64,000 bases of DNA, from positions 14,268,489 to 14,332,488 of the forward strand of contig OU744450.1 in NCBI GenBank assembly GCA_916610825.1, read 5' to 3'. The notes below the pieces were generated by a model. The model was not told the origin of the DNA and searched no databases. It was given only the letters and a program-made list of their open reading frames with translations. Made by a program: the position numbers and the translations under genes. Source of the stretch: Haliclystus octoradiatus (taxonomy: Eukaryota; Cnidaria; Staurozoa; Stauromedusae; Haliclystidae). Of this stretch, positions 47,101-58,798 are shown in pieces (position 1 is the first letter of the stretch; every line of letters begins with the position of its first letter).

Positions 47101-50100
47101 GAATGAAGAGCCCTCTGATAACAACAATGATTATAAAACAATGGACGATTATGATGTTGCGATCGAAGGTATTGACTGGAACGAAGAAGAAGAAATTACA
47201 TCTGATCCTATGTTCCCACCATTATCTAACGATCGATTGCTAGCGTTTTCTCCTAACTTTAAAGCCATGCAATTCCGCCCTGGGACAAAGAATTCGACCA
47301 AGATACCACTGTACAATGGTTCACTGTATAACAATCAAAAAGGAAGTAAAGCTATTTTGTATTTTAACAGAAATAGACCCGAACCAATCCACCCATGGAG
47401 TACCAAAGAAAACGTTGTAATTCAATTAAAGAAACGCTTAACTGATTATCAAGAGAAGCTCATCGAGAGTAACGACAGAGAAAAGAGATATCAACGATGT
47501 CTATTCCAATTAAATAACAAATGCCGTAATTATGATGACTTAGCAGCAACTATTCAAGACGTCATGCAAGATGATGATACAAGTGAAGATCAAATTAAAT
47601 ATCTACTTCAAAGACTGGTCTACTGCAACGCCATAGGAGATCTACACGAACAACAGCACTTGGCCAATCAGCGCAACGGAACTGATCAACAGTACTTTGA
47701 AATGGCCTCTGCTGACCTTTTGGCCTCAGTTGATTTCAACGAAGGGAGATGTGGTCAACTGTTGATACGTCGTGATAATAGGAGGGAAAGAAGAGGCAAG
47801 TCTAGGGTGTGGCTAGATAAGGTGCATAAACTCAACGATCCTTCTAATATTCTAGGTCGCAAAACAAAGTTTGACAGTCAAAGACGATACGAAAGGATTG
47901 AAACATTGCCAGATAATTTAGATTCGTCTCAAAAGGTAATCCAAGAGCTAGAAGATTACATCATGAAATTAGAGCACGACAAGAAGGACATGAAAACAGC
48001 AATTGAAGATCTTCTAGATGGTTATAAAAATCAAGAAAGGCATTATGACTTGTATCACAAAAGAACACCAGCGGAAGAGAATCTAGAATTTGAGTTAGAA
48101 CAATCAAACCAAGCTATGTACCGCAGTCGAATGAGAGAAAATGAAGTAGATAATGAACTAACAAAACTCAAACGAAAGTATAATGCACTTGCAAAGCAAT
48201 CTGGGATAGGAGATATGATTGACGTTGACGTTGATGATGATTGCGATATTGACGAATTGGAAGACAAAAGCAACGAGACAGGTATGATAACGAGACATTG
48301 AGAGTAAGATATGGTGTCATATAATGTTTTAATGTTATAATTTCTACCATTTATAATTTTTTTTGTTAGTGCTTGTTGACGATGCATCAGACACCCTTTC
48401 CAGTGATAGTGGTTTCAACAGCGTCATCACGGTATCGGAGATTGCCTTGGAATCAACGGACACTCCTTCTAAAACTGCATGTCTTCAAATGAGCGATAGT
48501 TTATGTACAAGTGTCAATGACGATTCCGCTTGTTAAAGGACGTATAACTTCTGCAAATGAGCAGCCAATGCTTGAAAAGTGAGTTATTAACATTTCTTTC
48601 TAAGAATCAGGGTAGGATATAATTGCATTGATGAGTTGATTGCATTTAGTTATCTGAATTGTCTTCGTTAGATAATGATTTCATAACATTTCATTTTTAG
48701 GCAACACAAAAGTAAAGCAAATTCGGCTCGAAATTGTTTGACAACGGATGAATATGATACGTAGAATGGAAAATATATCAGTATTGTTATCATCAAGTCA
48801 TCAAAGGACGATTGACCTCGTTCTTGCTTATTAATTTGTTTTAGTAGTAATATTTAATTAAAAAAGGTATATCTGATGAATTATTGTAATTTAAATGAAA
48901 ATAGTAACAGTAGAGGATTAATAATATTTAGTAGTATATATTTCATCAACTTGTAATGGATTGTTATGATATAATGAGGCAACATGAGCCAGTGACATAG
49001 TTGCAAATTCAAATTTGAGAAATACAATCAATACAATGCTTACTTGTTTCAACGAATGAATATTTCTCACTCTTCTTGTCATTTCTGCTATTCGATTGTT
49101 TGCATCATCAATATCACCATCCTTTCAAAAGAAGAACAAGTCATAGCATCTCTTTCTAAGGGTCATAGACATCATGATACGATTCTAACTACGCCTACAG
49201 TACCAGCAGATGCCCACTTTTATGTATATACAGTATGTCAGTTTGGTATTTGATGGGTCTGTTCAAGAGAGATGGCAAAAATTTGAAGCATCTGATAGGT
49301 CAGAACAAAAAGTTGTTGCATTGTTCTTCAATGGACTGACCAACAAACAACTGACTCTATGTCATGTGATAGGCAGGTGCGCTGTTATTGGGCACTCCAT
49401 ATTTTTGGTTTATGACAGTTTTAACATCCAGTTTTATGAGACCCTCGCTGAAATGTAGCACAGATATGAGGGCCGGGGTGCAATGAGGCTACTTGAGACC
49501 TATAACCAAATAGGGCCAGGTCCAACATCACACATCTCATCAAACTTTAAATTTAAGATTGCAAACAACTCTGCAGAAGGAAGGTTCAGCAGACAGTTTG
49601 CCACAAAGACAAGATCCTCACTTAATCAATTAATCTATCACCTGTAAAATTAAATTCTTCTCCTCTGCTCTCCAATGTTTTCCAACCACAAAGACAAGAT
49701 ATCCCCCCCAATGGTATGTACATGAAGTCAAGCGATCTGAATTCAGTTGATACAAGTGGAACGATCTAACGAAGATCCTAATCTAATCTACCTTGAGAAG
49801 CATTTAATAAGAACATTTTTCAGTTGCTCTTAATTTTGTTTAAAAGCTTGTATTGGAACCATTGTATATTATTTTATGTTTTCTACCGTAGTTTACAATA
49901 GTTTATTATTTTAATCAGTCCTGTGATAAGTTCATGTTAGCTTATCATTGATTTGAGTTCATGTTCTTGCATTGAATGATGATGATGCTGATAATTATCC
50001 TTTTAGCTGACTCACCTTTAACTTAAGTGCTGTAGTTAGTTCCAGTTCCCTTGCTTGCAATTGACCAATGGTTGTTGAGAAATCTTGTACTGACGTGGCA

Positions 50101-53100
50101 AGGTAATCATTTCTTTCCTGAGAAAGAGAAACTGAAATATTTGACACATCATCTTCTATAAAATGTATTTAGATGTTGTTGATTGAACTTCTGATTGACA
50201 GTTACCTGCATGTCTTGAATGCATTGTGATGAGTTTGTTATTTTTTGACTAGATTGCCATAGTTGTACCTATAAGCCATGAATTGCAAACATGGAAGTGA
50301 TGATTTAAAAAATAATTGGAATCATTCAACATATGCAAAATATATAAATAAAACATGCAGAAAAGCTGTTAGGTAAATATTGCAGGTAATAGGTAAATAG
50401 GCTATATTGCATTCAGATTTGTTTAATTTTGTGCCATTTTGTGGCATCACATACTTTTTATAATTTGAAATTATAATTTTTCCAGATTTCGAAGCTTTAT
50501 AAGTAAGAATAGTTTGACCCACAAATATCGAAGCCTTCGAGTCTTCTTCAAGTTGCATTGTTCTTCGTGTACTTATAAGACAGAGAAATAATGGCAGCGC
50601 TTGGTGGATTGAAAATGTCAGTTCCTATAAAATATTTAAACTTTTATCCACCAAGGCTCAGCCCTGAGATTACTGTCAGCTACTGTTCTAGATGGCTGGA
50701 TACATAGGGGCTGTATAAGCAACTATTATGTTTTTGCTTGTCATACATTTTATGAAGAAAAAAATCATAACATGTAGAGTGTTGATAGTCTTCACTCATC
50801 AAAACAGATCATTTTAAAAATGGACATAATAACTTCAAATAAATTATTTTACTTACACCGTTTCATGGCTGAAGAAAAAATAAAGGTCATAATTAATATA
50901 CTGAGAACCATGATTAAATGAAGTAATGTTGCAGATGTGGAATCATCCCATTAAAAGGCACTCGCTTACGCCCACTCTTCTAATTTTATTCCCATTTTTT
51001 AATTCTATTCTAATTATTAAAACAAATAAAACCTGAAATGAGTTTACCTTTGTTGAATCCAACTCATCTTTGTGGCTTTTCATAGCACTTTCGTGATTAT
51101 GTAAACTAAAATAATAAAGATAAAATTAAAAATTAAAAATTAAAAATAAGCATTTGATCTGCTGTGAGTCTGTGCTGTGCATTATTGATAACAGTAACCT
51201 ATTAAACAACATAGCAAATAAGCACACATATCATAGTAAAGTACTGTATATACCTACCTACACATAGGATATAGCCATGCAAATAGGCTAACATAAGCTG
51301 GCAATTAGTAAATCCCCTAGTTTGTATAATACTGTAGGCCTACCTTGTTTTTAATTCTTTCACTAACTCATTCCTCTTTTTAATTTCAACTGAAAATAAA
51401 ATAGACATAATAATATACAAACCAGTAAATAATAATTGAGACGGCATCGCCCTACCGAAGGCGTCAGTAACCGCTTTTCAATTTCTAGAGGAGTGGCTAT
51501 TTTCACTAAATAATGGTCTCAGCTACGATCTTGTAGATCCTGCGGTCTTCAACAGACTCCATGGCAGATTACAGAAACTCAAAATTGAATTTAAATTAAC
51601 TACCATGCAACTTATGAAAATTAACTTAATCCAAAATAGCGATTGATAAAAATAACCATGTTGATGGTTGCATTAGTATACGCATACCTTTCAATTTTGT
51701 GATCTGCTTCTCTAGTATCAATGCCTGGATAATGATAAAAAAATGTAGAGTCTGTGGCTGTATTGGTGGGTAGGTGTGAGTCTGTTAACATGTACAGTAG
51801 TTTATAGGCTACAGCTAGGAAATTCTATATTATCCTGCAAGAAACATGAGTAGATAGAATAAATCAAATCTCTGGATAAGCTAAGCATATTGTGACTTAC
51901 ATATCCACATTATAACATGGCAACCACACCCCTGCATTGACATTCAAAGCAGCATTGTTACTGCATACTATACAGTTATAGCACACATACAATAGGCATA
52001 TAGCCATTTATATCCTAATTGATTTCAATGTAATGATAAGATTATTTTGACTTGCAAAATGACTCAGAAAGTACTTAATACAATGTTTGTGACAACGGAA
52101 AGCCCATTTACATTCAAAGCATGAAATGCACAGGGTACAAACCAATTTTTGAAGAGAAAAGGAGTAAAGTATATATTTCTACCTTTTGATGATCTGATTC
52201 CCATGTGATGAGTTGCTTTTGATGTGAAGTGACCATTTCATTGAGTTCTCTGAAATAAAATAAATCAATATGTCAATTATGATATTCTTATGGATTAAAA
52301 TCAAGGACTGAGAAAAGAAAACGTATTACTTTCTAGAATCCAAACGTCTTCTCTCCGAAAATGCCCTGCACGCTCGAGGAAAAAAGTGAATTACAGTACT
52401 CAATAAAAGACATACAGATTAGTTTCTAAATCAGAATGGTTTATTCAAATTATTATTCTATTTACACCTCAACTGGTACGACATTACGCAACTACAATGA
52501 GTTCTGCTATCTAGGTGGCATGACTAACAGTGCCAAGTCAGCTTTCAGAAGACGCGTCAATTGGCTTGGGTGCAGCAATAAACTGGAACATCACATATGG
52601 TCTTGTGAAATTAAAGACAGCACCAAAATACAATTATGTATATCCTGCATTGAACCTGTAATATTTTATTGCAGAGAGTCATGGACATTGGACTCTTGGC
52701 TACAAGTTTCTGCGAGGAACTCAGATGCATGTCATTGAGTATTGTTGAAATGCAAACTCAATTTAAGATGCCTGATGAGTCAAATGTAATGATGATTGGT
52801 ATCGTAATTCTAGCTTCGAAATCAGAACAGTTTTTAAAGCCAAAATGTTTATAGAAATCCTACTACATAAGTTACTTTTACAAAAAATTATAAAATTTCA
52901 ATTTTGGTCAATTTAAATCAGACTTCTGGGACCCTAGATCCCAGGATCATGACTTTTCTCGTACACTGGCCTCAGATACTGGTTGGTTAGAATAACAATT
53001 TAACAAACCTATATTTATGCAAACACATTCCAAAGCAATACAATGATCAAAAAATTTATTAAACAAGCTACTTACCTATCTCTGTCTTTCAATTCAGATA

Positions 53101-56100
53101 TCAATAACTGTAGTTCTCTTCTTTGCTTCTGGATAGTCATGGTTTCAATGTCAGAAAACTGAAACCAATTCATCAAAGCAGGCACATATTTCACATTCTA
53201 ATAATAATAATATAGTGTGTACTTACAAAACACCCACTATGCAATTAATCTCAGCAAAGGCACTGAGCAATATTATCAATTTAAAAATATTTAAAAACCA
53301 AAAGTTATCATCATCATCATTTATTCAGAATTATCTGATAATAATTTTCAATCATGTAGATCAGTGATAAATCAAAAATATAGGTATTTGTGAACCTGTT
53401 TCCGAAAGAACAAGATGGTGTCCAAAATCACGTGACTGAAATATGTCCAATAGAAGACGATAGCGGCACACAAAAGCGTATCCCAACTATAGTAAATAGA
53501 TGGCTCTGGTATAACCTATATCCCGCATTCTGGAGCATACCAGTACAGAAAATTAACTGTATGAAGTAAAAGTGTACGGCTTTACGGTTTGAATAAAGCT
53601 GTGCTTGATATTTGAATTGTTACCGCGCTTGGTGAATTGGGAGTACTGATGCCAACAGTCCATGAACAATCGTTTCCCTTTTGAAATTCAAGCTCCCCCA
53701 CCAACGAACTTCCCTGCACCTTCTTAGCTAATTCCTATGCTCCATTTCCAAATAAAAACATGATACTGGTACATGTACTGTGATATAAGAGGCTGAAGAA
53801 AAATATAATTAAGCAAACAATGTGATGAATATTAATAATTAAGCATAATGCTTACCTTATTTGGTGAGTATGAAGTTGATAGCTTAATCGAGGTGTATCC
53901 CACAGCTTCAGAACCTGAACCACTGCTTGCACTTACACCACTAGTTGTTGCTGTGCCAACCATAGAACCATATTCTGCAAGACTTCCTGAAGATCCATGT
54001 GCGCTGTATCCATCAAAGGCAGATGAGAAGTTTTTCATGTAAGAATTGATAGGTCTAACCTCAGCCATCTAAAATGTAAAGATTGCCTGGTAAATCGTTG
54101 ATTAATCAATATGTGAGTGATACATTGTAAGTTGTTATAATTATTTTGAACCAGATTTTATGCAGGTTGAATTCTTGAATTTGTATATAAAAATTAAATG
54201 CATGAATAATTCCAAGAAATTCCATTTCATTATGTATTCCAAGTACAACATTTTTACATACAACAATATTTTTGCTTTAGTTCAACTTTTGAATCATTTG
54301 ACAGCCATTTTTCAGCTCTCTTCAAACGTGAAAATATGGAAGTGTACTTAGTGTAGGTTATGAGTGAGAATTGCTATTACAGCAAGGACCACAGCTGGTC
54401 TAGTTAGTGGTCTAGATGTTAAAATGGATATATTCATTAGATCTTTAATATTAAAAAGATGGGTGTAACTTTGAAAATAATCATTTTAATCTCCATCATA
54501 CATGCATATCATGATAGCTCAGGTTGTCGTAGTCCTCGTAGAAATAGTATAATTATTTTATTACATACTTTAGCTGATGGTGTACTGTGGTTGTAATCAA
54601 GACCATTTATTGCATGAAATGTACCTAAAAATAACATTAAGTCAAAAATCAAAAACATTTTGAATCTTTAGGTTTAAATAGCAAAAATTGAAGCATAACA
54701 ACGCATAGATAGTAGTAGTAGTAGTTTTGTTTATTAATGACATTTAAACGGTAAAGTACAAGCGTAATACGTTTACATTAATTTGAATGGTATTCGTAAA
54801 AGCAACCGATTCTTGATGTCAGATTTGATCTATATACTATATACTGTATGAATTTTATAGTGAATATCGTTTTGCAAATTTAGCATGATTTTAGGGTGTG
54901 TCTATGAAAATAGATGAAAGTAGATGAAAATATAATTATATATATAATAATGTTTTTTTTTTTTTTTTTTAATGTAAGTTAATGTAATTATCTAAAATTT
55001 GTGATCAATTGGAAATTTGCAATTCGGTATGTATTAGATTTTTGAAAGCAGGTAGTTTTAAGTCCAATAATCCAGCATAGGAGTTCAACAACTTCGGTCC
55101 AACGTAACTGAAACGACGTTGGCCTCGGTCTGTTCTTGACAATGGTAATAAAAAGTTAATATTACTTTGCAGCCTCGTTGGTATGCAGTGAGCTGTTTGC
55201 TGAAATATTGATTTCAATTCTTGGCCAAGATTGCCACTCCATGCTTTGTAAGAAGAAACAGCCATTTGATATTGAATTTCTTGATGAACTGGCAACCAAT
55301 TGCATGCCCGTACAACATCGCTGATATGGTCAAATTTGCGACGACCAGATATAATTCGTGCGCCCCAGTTTAAACGCATAGATGTCAAACAACACATAGA
55401 TGTCATGGCACAAATATTGGCTCGATGTTAGATTCAATTTGGATTGGTGGCTCGGCTCGACTAACCGTGCAGCTTGACTTGCTTTTGTCAAGTTGATCTG
55501 AAGCCTGCATGCCGTGAAAATTTATTTTGGGAATCTGGTGACCAGGCAGAGATATAATCTGGTGTAATTATATGTTTATCATTATGTTATTTTTTGACTG
55601 ACTCATTTTTACTTGACCGATCTTTTTTTGGCGTACAAAATCGGTGTTGTGAAAAATAGGCGTGGTAAGTGACGTAATTAATTTGACCCCAAAGATTCCT
55701 GGGTTCGCGCCTGGACTCCCTGATGCTTTGCATTGTAAGAAAAAGACAAACTGATGCATCTTGTGAATATACCGGTAGTTGCCACAAAGAGACCAGATTC
55801 CAAAGAAGTAATACTTTGACAATTGATCTCTGTAAATAGGATTCTGGAAAAGGATGTGATAATGTTAAATAGCATTACTGAGTTGTGCTGGTGTCTGACT
55901 AAAGTAGTTTTGTTAAGAAACATTTTTTTTTCTATGCACCTATTCACCTTAATTAATGTAAATCGCTTATTCGAATATTATAATTAAAGGATTCCGGTAG
56001 CCGTAGAGTTCTCATCCAGATTCTGGTACAGTCGGAAAAATGTATGAACCTATACTCCTTTCCGTGACTGAAAATCCTCGGGACTACCCTGTCTACAGCA

Positions 56101-57098
56101 CAACGTTTGAACTTCACCCATTATTTATTATTAGTAATACATAAACCAACTCCGTCAACAAACATGATGGACTTCGTTATCATCAAACTCCTTCAACGCA
56201 GTGCATATTCCAAACTTCTAATTCACTTCTGAGACATATATAGGTCTTTGATTGGGCAAGGTTTTATTTTTTAAAGCTCAAGGCTGACTGGCCTTGGGCG
56301 CAGGCCACAAGCCGAAGGCTTGTTTAAGCTAGTCTGGCTATTGAAATTGCCAGATGGTAAGTTGTTCTTGAAGGTGTGCAAAAGGCGTAAATATATTTGA
56401 ACCCCCTGCCCTTTAGCAGGGAGGTGTGGGGTAGTCTTATCAGCATGCCTATAATTAGTTGTAAAGTAAACAACACAAACCAAAAGTACAAATTTCAATA
56501 TTCTTCAATGCTTCGAAAACTTTGAACGCCTTATTATCAAGCCCTAACCTTGATCAACAAAATTCAAGTTCATCAATCTCAAAAATTTAACGTTGTCAAG
56601 GATTTGAAGTCCTGTTTCCGTCTGTGCGTCGCTTTAAATTGAATCCGTCGGCTTTGCCAGAACAATCTCTTGTGTGTTACATTGTTCTCGATAATAAATC
56701 GAATGATATGATACCTCGTAATAATTGTAAGCCACTTATTTGATTAGCTGCATTATATTTTATGGTGAACTTGGAATATAGCAGCGTCTAAGTTTGTAAC
56801 GTTTGTGACACAACCAACACATTAACATAAATAACTTGATATTTTGCATTTCTATAAATATGCACGCACGTGAATTGTAAACTAAACAGTTAACTTGAGA
56901 ATTGTTGTTTGTAACCTTGTGTTTAGGTTTACGTATTAGATACTGGCCTTTACATGTAAACAATAACGACTCAATCAACTCTAACACAACGAGAAATAAC
57001 TTACTTGTATATCCATCGCTTCCAGTTCGCCGTGTTGAACTGATGTTTGGACTGCCATTGATCTCAGTGGTGAACTGTCGTGTTGTAGATGATTCCAT
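41127..57098 (-). CDS. CCDC62: CCDC62 orthologue, at least 18 coding exons
   Basis: Coiled-coil protein whose vertebrate orthologue is a testis-enriched nuclear-receptor coactivator also linked to the sperm acrosome. Coding exons (minus): 57098-57005, 54624-54569, 54068-53856, 53158-53076, 52249-52183, 51724-51688, 51389-51344, 51105-51048, 50268-50206, 50117-50016, 44260-44167, 43814-43713, 43073-42985, 42896-42817, 42422-42317, 42228-42198, 41546-41341, 41258-41127. All joins are GT-AG and phases agree, giving about 552 aa against 684 in human. Diagnostic matches: IQKQRRELQLLISELKDRD, ELNEMV, GQLQARELELTTALKLK, EREKRKDQLLELHKSKQER with LHHLRQVY-like text, and the C-terminal LLTESRQMVQTLE. 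The first exons (MESSTTRQF) are lineage-specific. About 30 residues expected between exons 10 and 11 were not found; that 5.8-kb intron holds the inverted orphan gene. The 3' end is read through a possible donor to TAA at 41127 and may be extended by another exon. Confidence 0.88.
42540..42710 (-). repeat. tRNA-derived SINE in a CCDC62 intron
   Basis: On the minus strand the head starts GGCCTTAGTTTAGTGG with box A TTAGTTTAGTGG (42695-42706) and box B GGTTCAATCCC (42651-42661). These spacings fit an internal pol III promoter. A body of about 90 bp follows and ends in ACTAACCAACTAACCAAC-type short repeats. Same orientation as CCDC62. Confidence 0.75.
44394..45656. mobile_element. DNA-transposon-like element in a CCDC62 intron
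   Basis: Ends are inverted: TCTGATAGGGG at the left and TCTGATAGGGG reading in from the right (45656 downward). Both flanks then carry GATCTCC / CTCCC units, with repeated GGAGCAGGGGAGAT and GGAGCAAGGGAGAT near the right end, resembling transposase-binding subterminal repeats. I could not define a target duplication, so the superfamily is open. One minus-strand frame (45120-44752, 122 codons, with CPSCAIYSLGDE and CSLDNRCKRGF) may be a remnant of an element protein but matches nothing I know. Confidence 0.55.
46085..46092. promoter_or_regulatory. CRE/ATF site TGACGTCA upstream of orphan gene copy 3
   Basis: Perfect TGACGTCA about 90 bp before the ATG at 46181, kept while surrounding promoter bases differ between the two loci. 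Confidence 0.45.
46181..48536 (+). CDS. Orphan coiled-coil gene, diverged paralogue nested in CCDC62
   Basis: Exon 1 46181-48281 (ATG, MRDSERV), phase-1 GT-AG intron of 88 bp, exon 2 48370-48536 with TAA; 755 aa predicted. No frameshift or stop. Compared with copy 2 I count about 15 amino-acid changes scattered over exon 1 (for example RLSIxKK Leu to Ser, SDPQLPR for NDPQLQR, MVERAGN for MEERADN, SQRRY for SQIRY), one in exon 2 (QMSD for QVSD) and only about three silent ones. The DSGFNS motif, acidic tail and coiled-coil stretches are unchanged. It lies on the strand opposite to CCDC62, in its largest intron. The nearby upstream TTG-initiated extension is rejected as a start. Confidence 0.85.
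48683..50015. other. CCDC62 intron remainder
   Basis: Between the orphan gene copy and CCDC62 exon 10. A plus-strand open stretch at 49210-49458 (ERWQKFEASDRSEQKVVALF, CHVIGRCAVIGHSIFLVYD) looks less random than its surroundings but matches no family I know. Otherwise AT-rich intron. Confidence 0.4.
52490..52720 (+). pseudogene. LINE reverse transcriptase tail in a CCDC62 intron
   Basis: Frame reads NEFCYLGGMTNSAKS, then FRRRVNWLGCSNKL, then KDSTKIQLCISCIEPVIFYC and RESWTL. These match the FxYLGS, RIxxAWxAF, KxKLYxSCIxPVLLYGxExWTL blocks near the end of RTE/CR1-like reverse transcriptases. Antisense to CCDC62. Short and without the catalytic core. Confidence 0.72.
55005..55440 (-). pseudogene. 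LINE reverse transcriptase C-terminal fragment in CCDC62 intron 1-2 region
   Basis: Open for 133 codons: GRRKFDHISDVVRACNWLPVH, QEIQYQMAVSSYKAWSG, RRFSYVGPKLLNS, LPAFKNLIHT. This is the well-known 3' end of CR1/Jockey-type ORF2 (RKFDHITPxLxxLHWLPV, R-FSxxxPxLWNSLP). A poly-T run at 54953-54970 on the plus strand corresponds to a 3' poly-A-like tail 35 bp beyond the stop, fitting a 5'-truncated LINE insertion. Confidence 0.85.
56150..56330. repeat. Dispersed repeat, copy A
   Basis: Shares CCRTCAACAAACA, GAACTCCTTC-like and GCTGACTGGCC...CAGGCCACAAG blocks, in the same order and spacing, with 57950-58090. Function unknown; probably an old non-coding mobile element. Confidence 0.55.
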
Positions 57099-57577
57099 TT
57101 TGAGAAAATTACAGAAACTGTTCCTCTGAAATTTGTATTATGAATCTATGGCACGCGTTTTCTCGTAAAATGAGCAAGGGATCAAAGTATTAGTTTCACC
57201 AGTGAAAAGAAACAGTCACTCTTGATAAACATAACAAAACTAAAGACAAGAGGGCGCCAAGGAAATAGCTAGCCTCAGGAAATAACTTTCACTGGTTGAG
57301 ATTTGTTGCATTTTGATCGCCCGCCAAGGCCTCAAATAATAGAATAGAAGGCCAATCAAATAGAGACGCTCGTCAGTAGCAACGGCCGTCACGCCTCCAT
57401 GAACATCCGATCAATGACAACCATTACGCGTGCGCCGATTATATCTGCTGATCTTTCCCAGAAATAGCTTTTTAATATAATAGTGAACATACTTTTATAT
57501 CATTATTAGGTTGTCAATTAATCACAACAATTTTATGTAGGCAGACGGTAGAGAATTCAATGTTGGCAGCAAAACTA

Positions 57578-57903
57578 CAATCTGTGTAGTAGTATAGTCC
57601 CATAGAAGAAATCAACTCAATCATATGGACCTTTTGACTAGCAGATAGTTATTGCAAATAGTCTAGAATTAATATTCAACATGATATTCTGAACAAATTA
57701 GGTAAAAATTAATTCAAAATGTGCACTATAAGCAGTACCAGCCGGAACTAGTTCCGCTGAATATTTAAGATATTTTTTGACTCTAATTTATTTAGAATAT
57801 CATGTTGAATAATTCATAGACTATTTCCAATAACTAGTAAAAAGTGGAAGTGTGCAGATGATTGTTTGAATTTTTCTATGGGACTATGCTACTACACAGA
57901 ATG
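57578..57903. mobile_element. Tc1/mariner-type MITE
   Basis: TA on both sides (57576-57577 and 57904-57905). Ends inverted: CAATCTGTGTAGTAGTATAG at the left and CATTCTGTGTAGTAGCATAG reading in from the right; similarity continues inward over about 30 more bases (GTCCCATAGAA). A second inverted pair, TTCAACATGATATTCT / AGAATATCATGTTGAA, lies inside. 326 bp, no ORF. Confidence 0.85.
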
Positions 57904-57949
57904 TAGATTTGCCCTGAGTACATGTTGCTATTTATTATAATTATACCCA

Positions 57950-58090
57950 AGCTGACTCCATCAACAAACACAAATGAAATTATTTTATCCTTGAACTCCT
58001 TCTCTGCGGCGAAAAAGGAGCGAAGCGGCCTCTTTGAGGAAGCCGAATGCTGACTGGCCCGGGCTCAGGCCACAAGGTTTGTTTCCGTAT
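57950..58090. repeat. Dispersed repeat, copy B
   Basis: Second member of the family described at 56150-56330. It directly follows the MITE. Confidence 0.55.
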
Positions 58091-58798
58091 AAAAGACTAT
58101 AAAACAACACACATTCAGGTTGAACTCCAATCAAAAGCATATTATTTTGTAATAATATTTATTGCTACTTTATATAAAAATCATTTCAACAATCAAATTG
58201 TATAATTATATAAACAAAGCAATTAGACATTTGGCAGCGATTCCAGATAAATTTAAATCTTCACATGACACCTGCAAGAACGCAACAAAATATGAAAATT
58301 AGAGCGCACAAAATGACTGAATTCAATGCTTTACGCTTATATGATTGAATTTCATTTTTACTGTCAAACAAATGCAAAACAATCGTTAGCAGAAAACGCT
58401 ATGCTTGATTAAGGAGGTTTGGAATACCGATTATAAAAAATAATAATTATAAATAAAATAATAAAAAGTCACTATTGCCGCTGACGTATTTGATCAAAGG
58501 TTTGGAATAGTAGGGTTTAAATTTCAAAAATTAAATTTTAAATTTGCTACAGGCATACTTCTGCATGAAATGTTTTATCAAGTGATGTCTCAGTGAACTC
58601 AACAGTGAGGGAGTTGGTTGTATTCTCGCTAGGAGCCTAGGGGCAATGGGGAATGCTCCCATGAAAAATGTTTCAAAGTTAGAATCTCTTCTTACGTTTT
58701 CCATCTACGGAACAAATTCAGTATATTTTACGAAGTGGTAAAACCACGGCTTTCATAACTTATAACCACAGCCCCATAAGTATATGGGGCTAAAGCTA

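Larger units (their letters stand above)
46034..48682 (+). repeat. Arm B of the 2649-bp inverted repeat, inside a CCDC62 intron
   Basis: Inverted counterpart of 35362-38010. Similarity begins at TTTCATACAAC and ends at TAATGATTTC. The edge regions are more diverged than the gene itself, including the first 50 bp at the upstream side. Confidence 0.88.

Noticed and set aside
50853-50864. 12-bp micro-exon of CCDC62 between exons 8 and 9 with strong AG and GTAAGT borders
   Set aside because: It would place TGA in frame, whereas exons 8 and 9 join directly in phase.
54953-54970. Poly-T run as a transcription terminator
   Set aside because: It fits the poly-A-like tail of the minus-strand LINE fragment that ends 35 bp away.
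55568-55947. Overlapping minus-strand frames of 66-89 codons
   Set aside because: They overlap in several frames, share no splice or family signal and lie within a CCDC62 intron.
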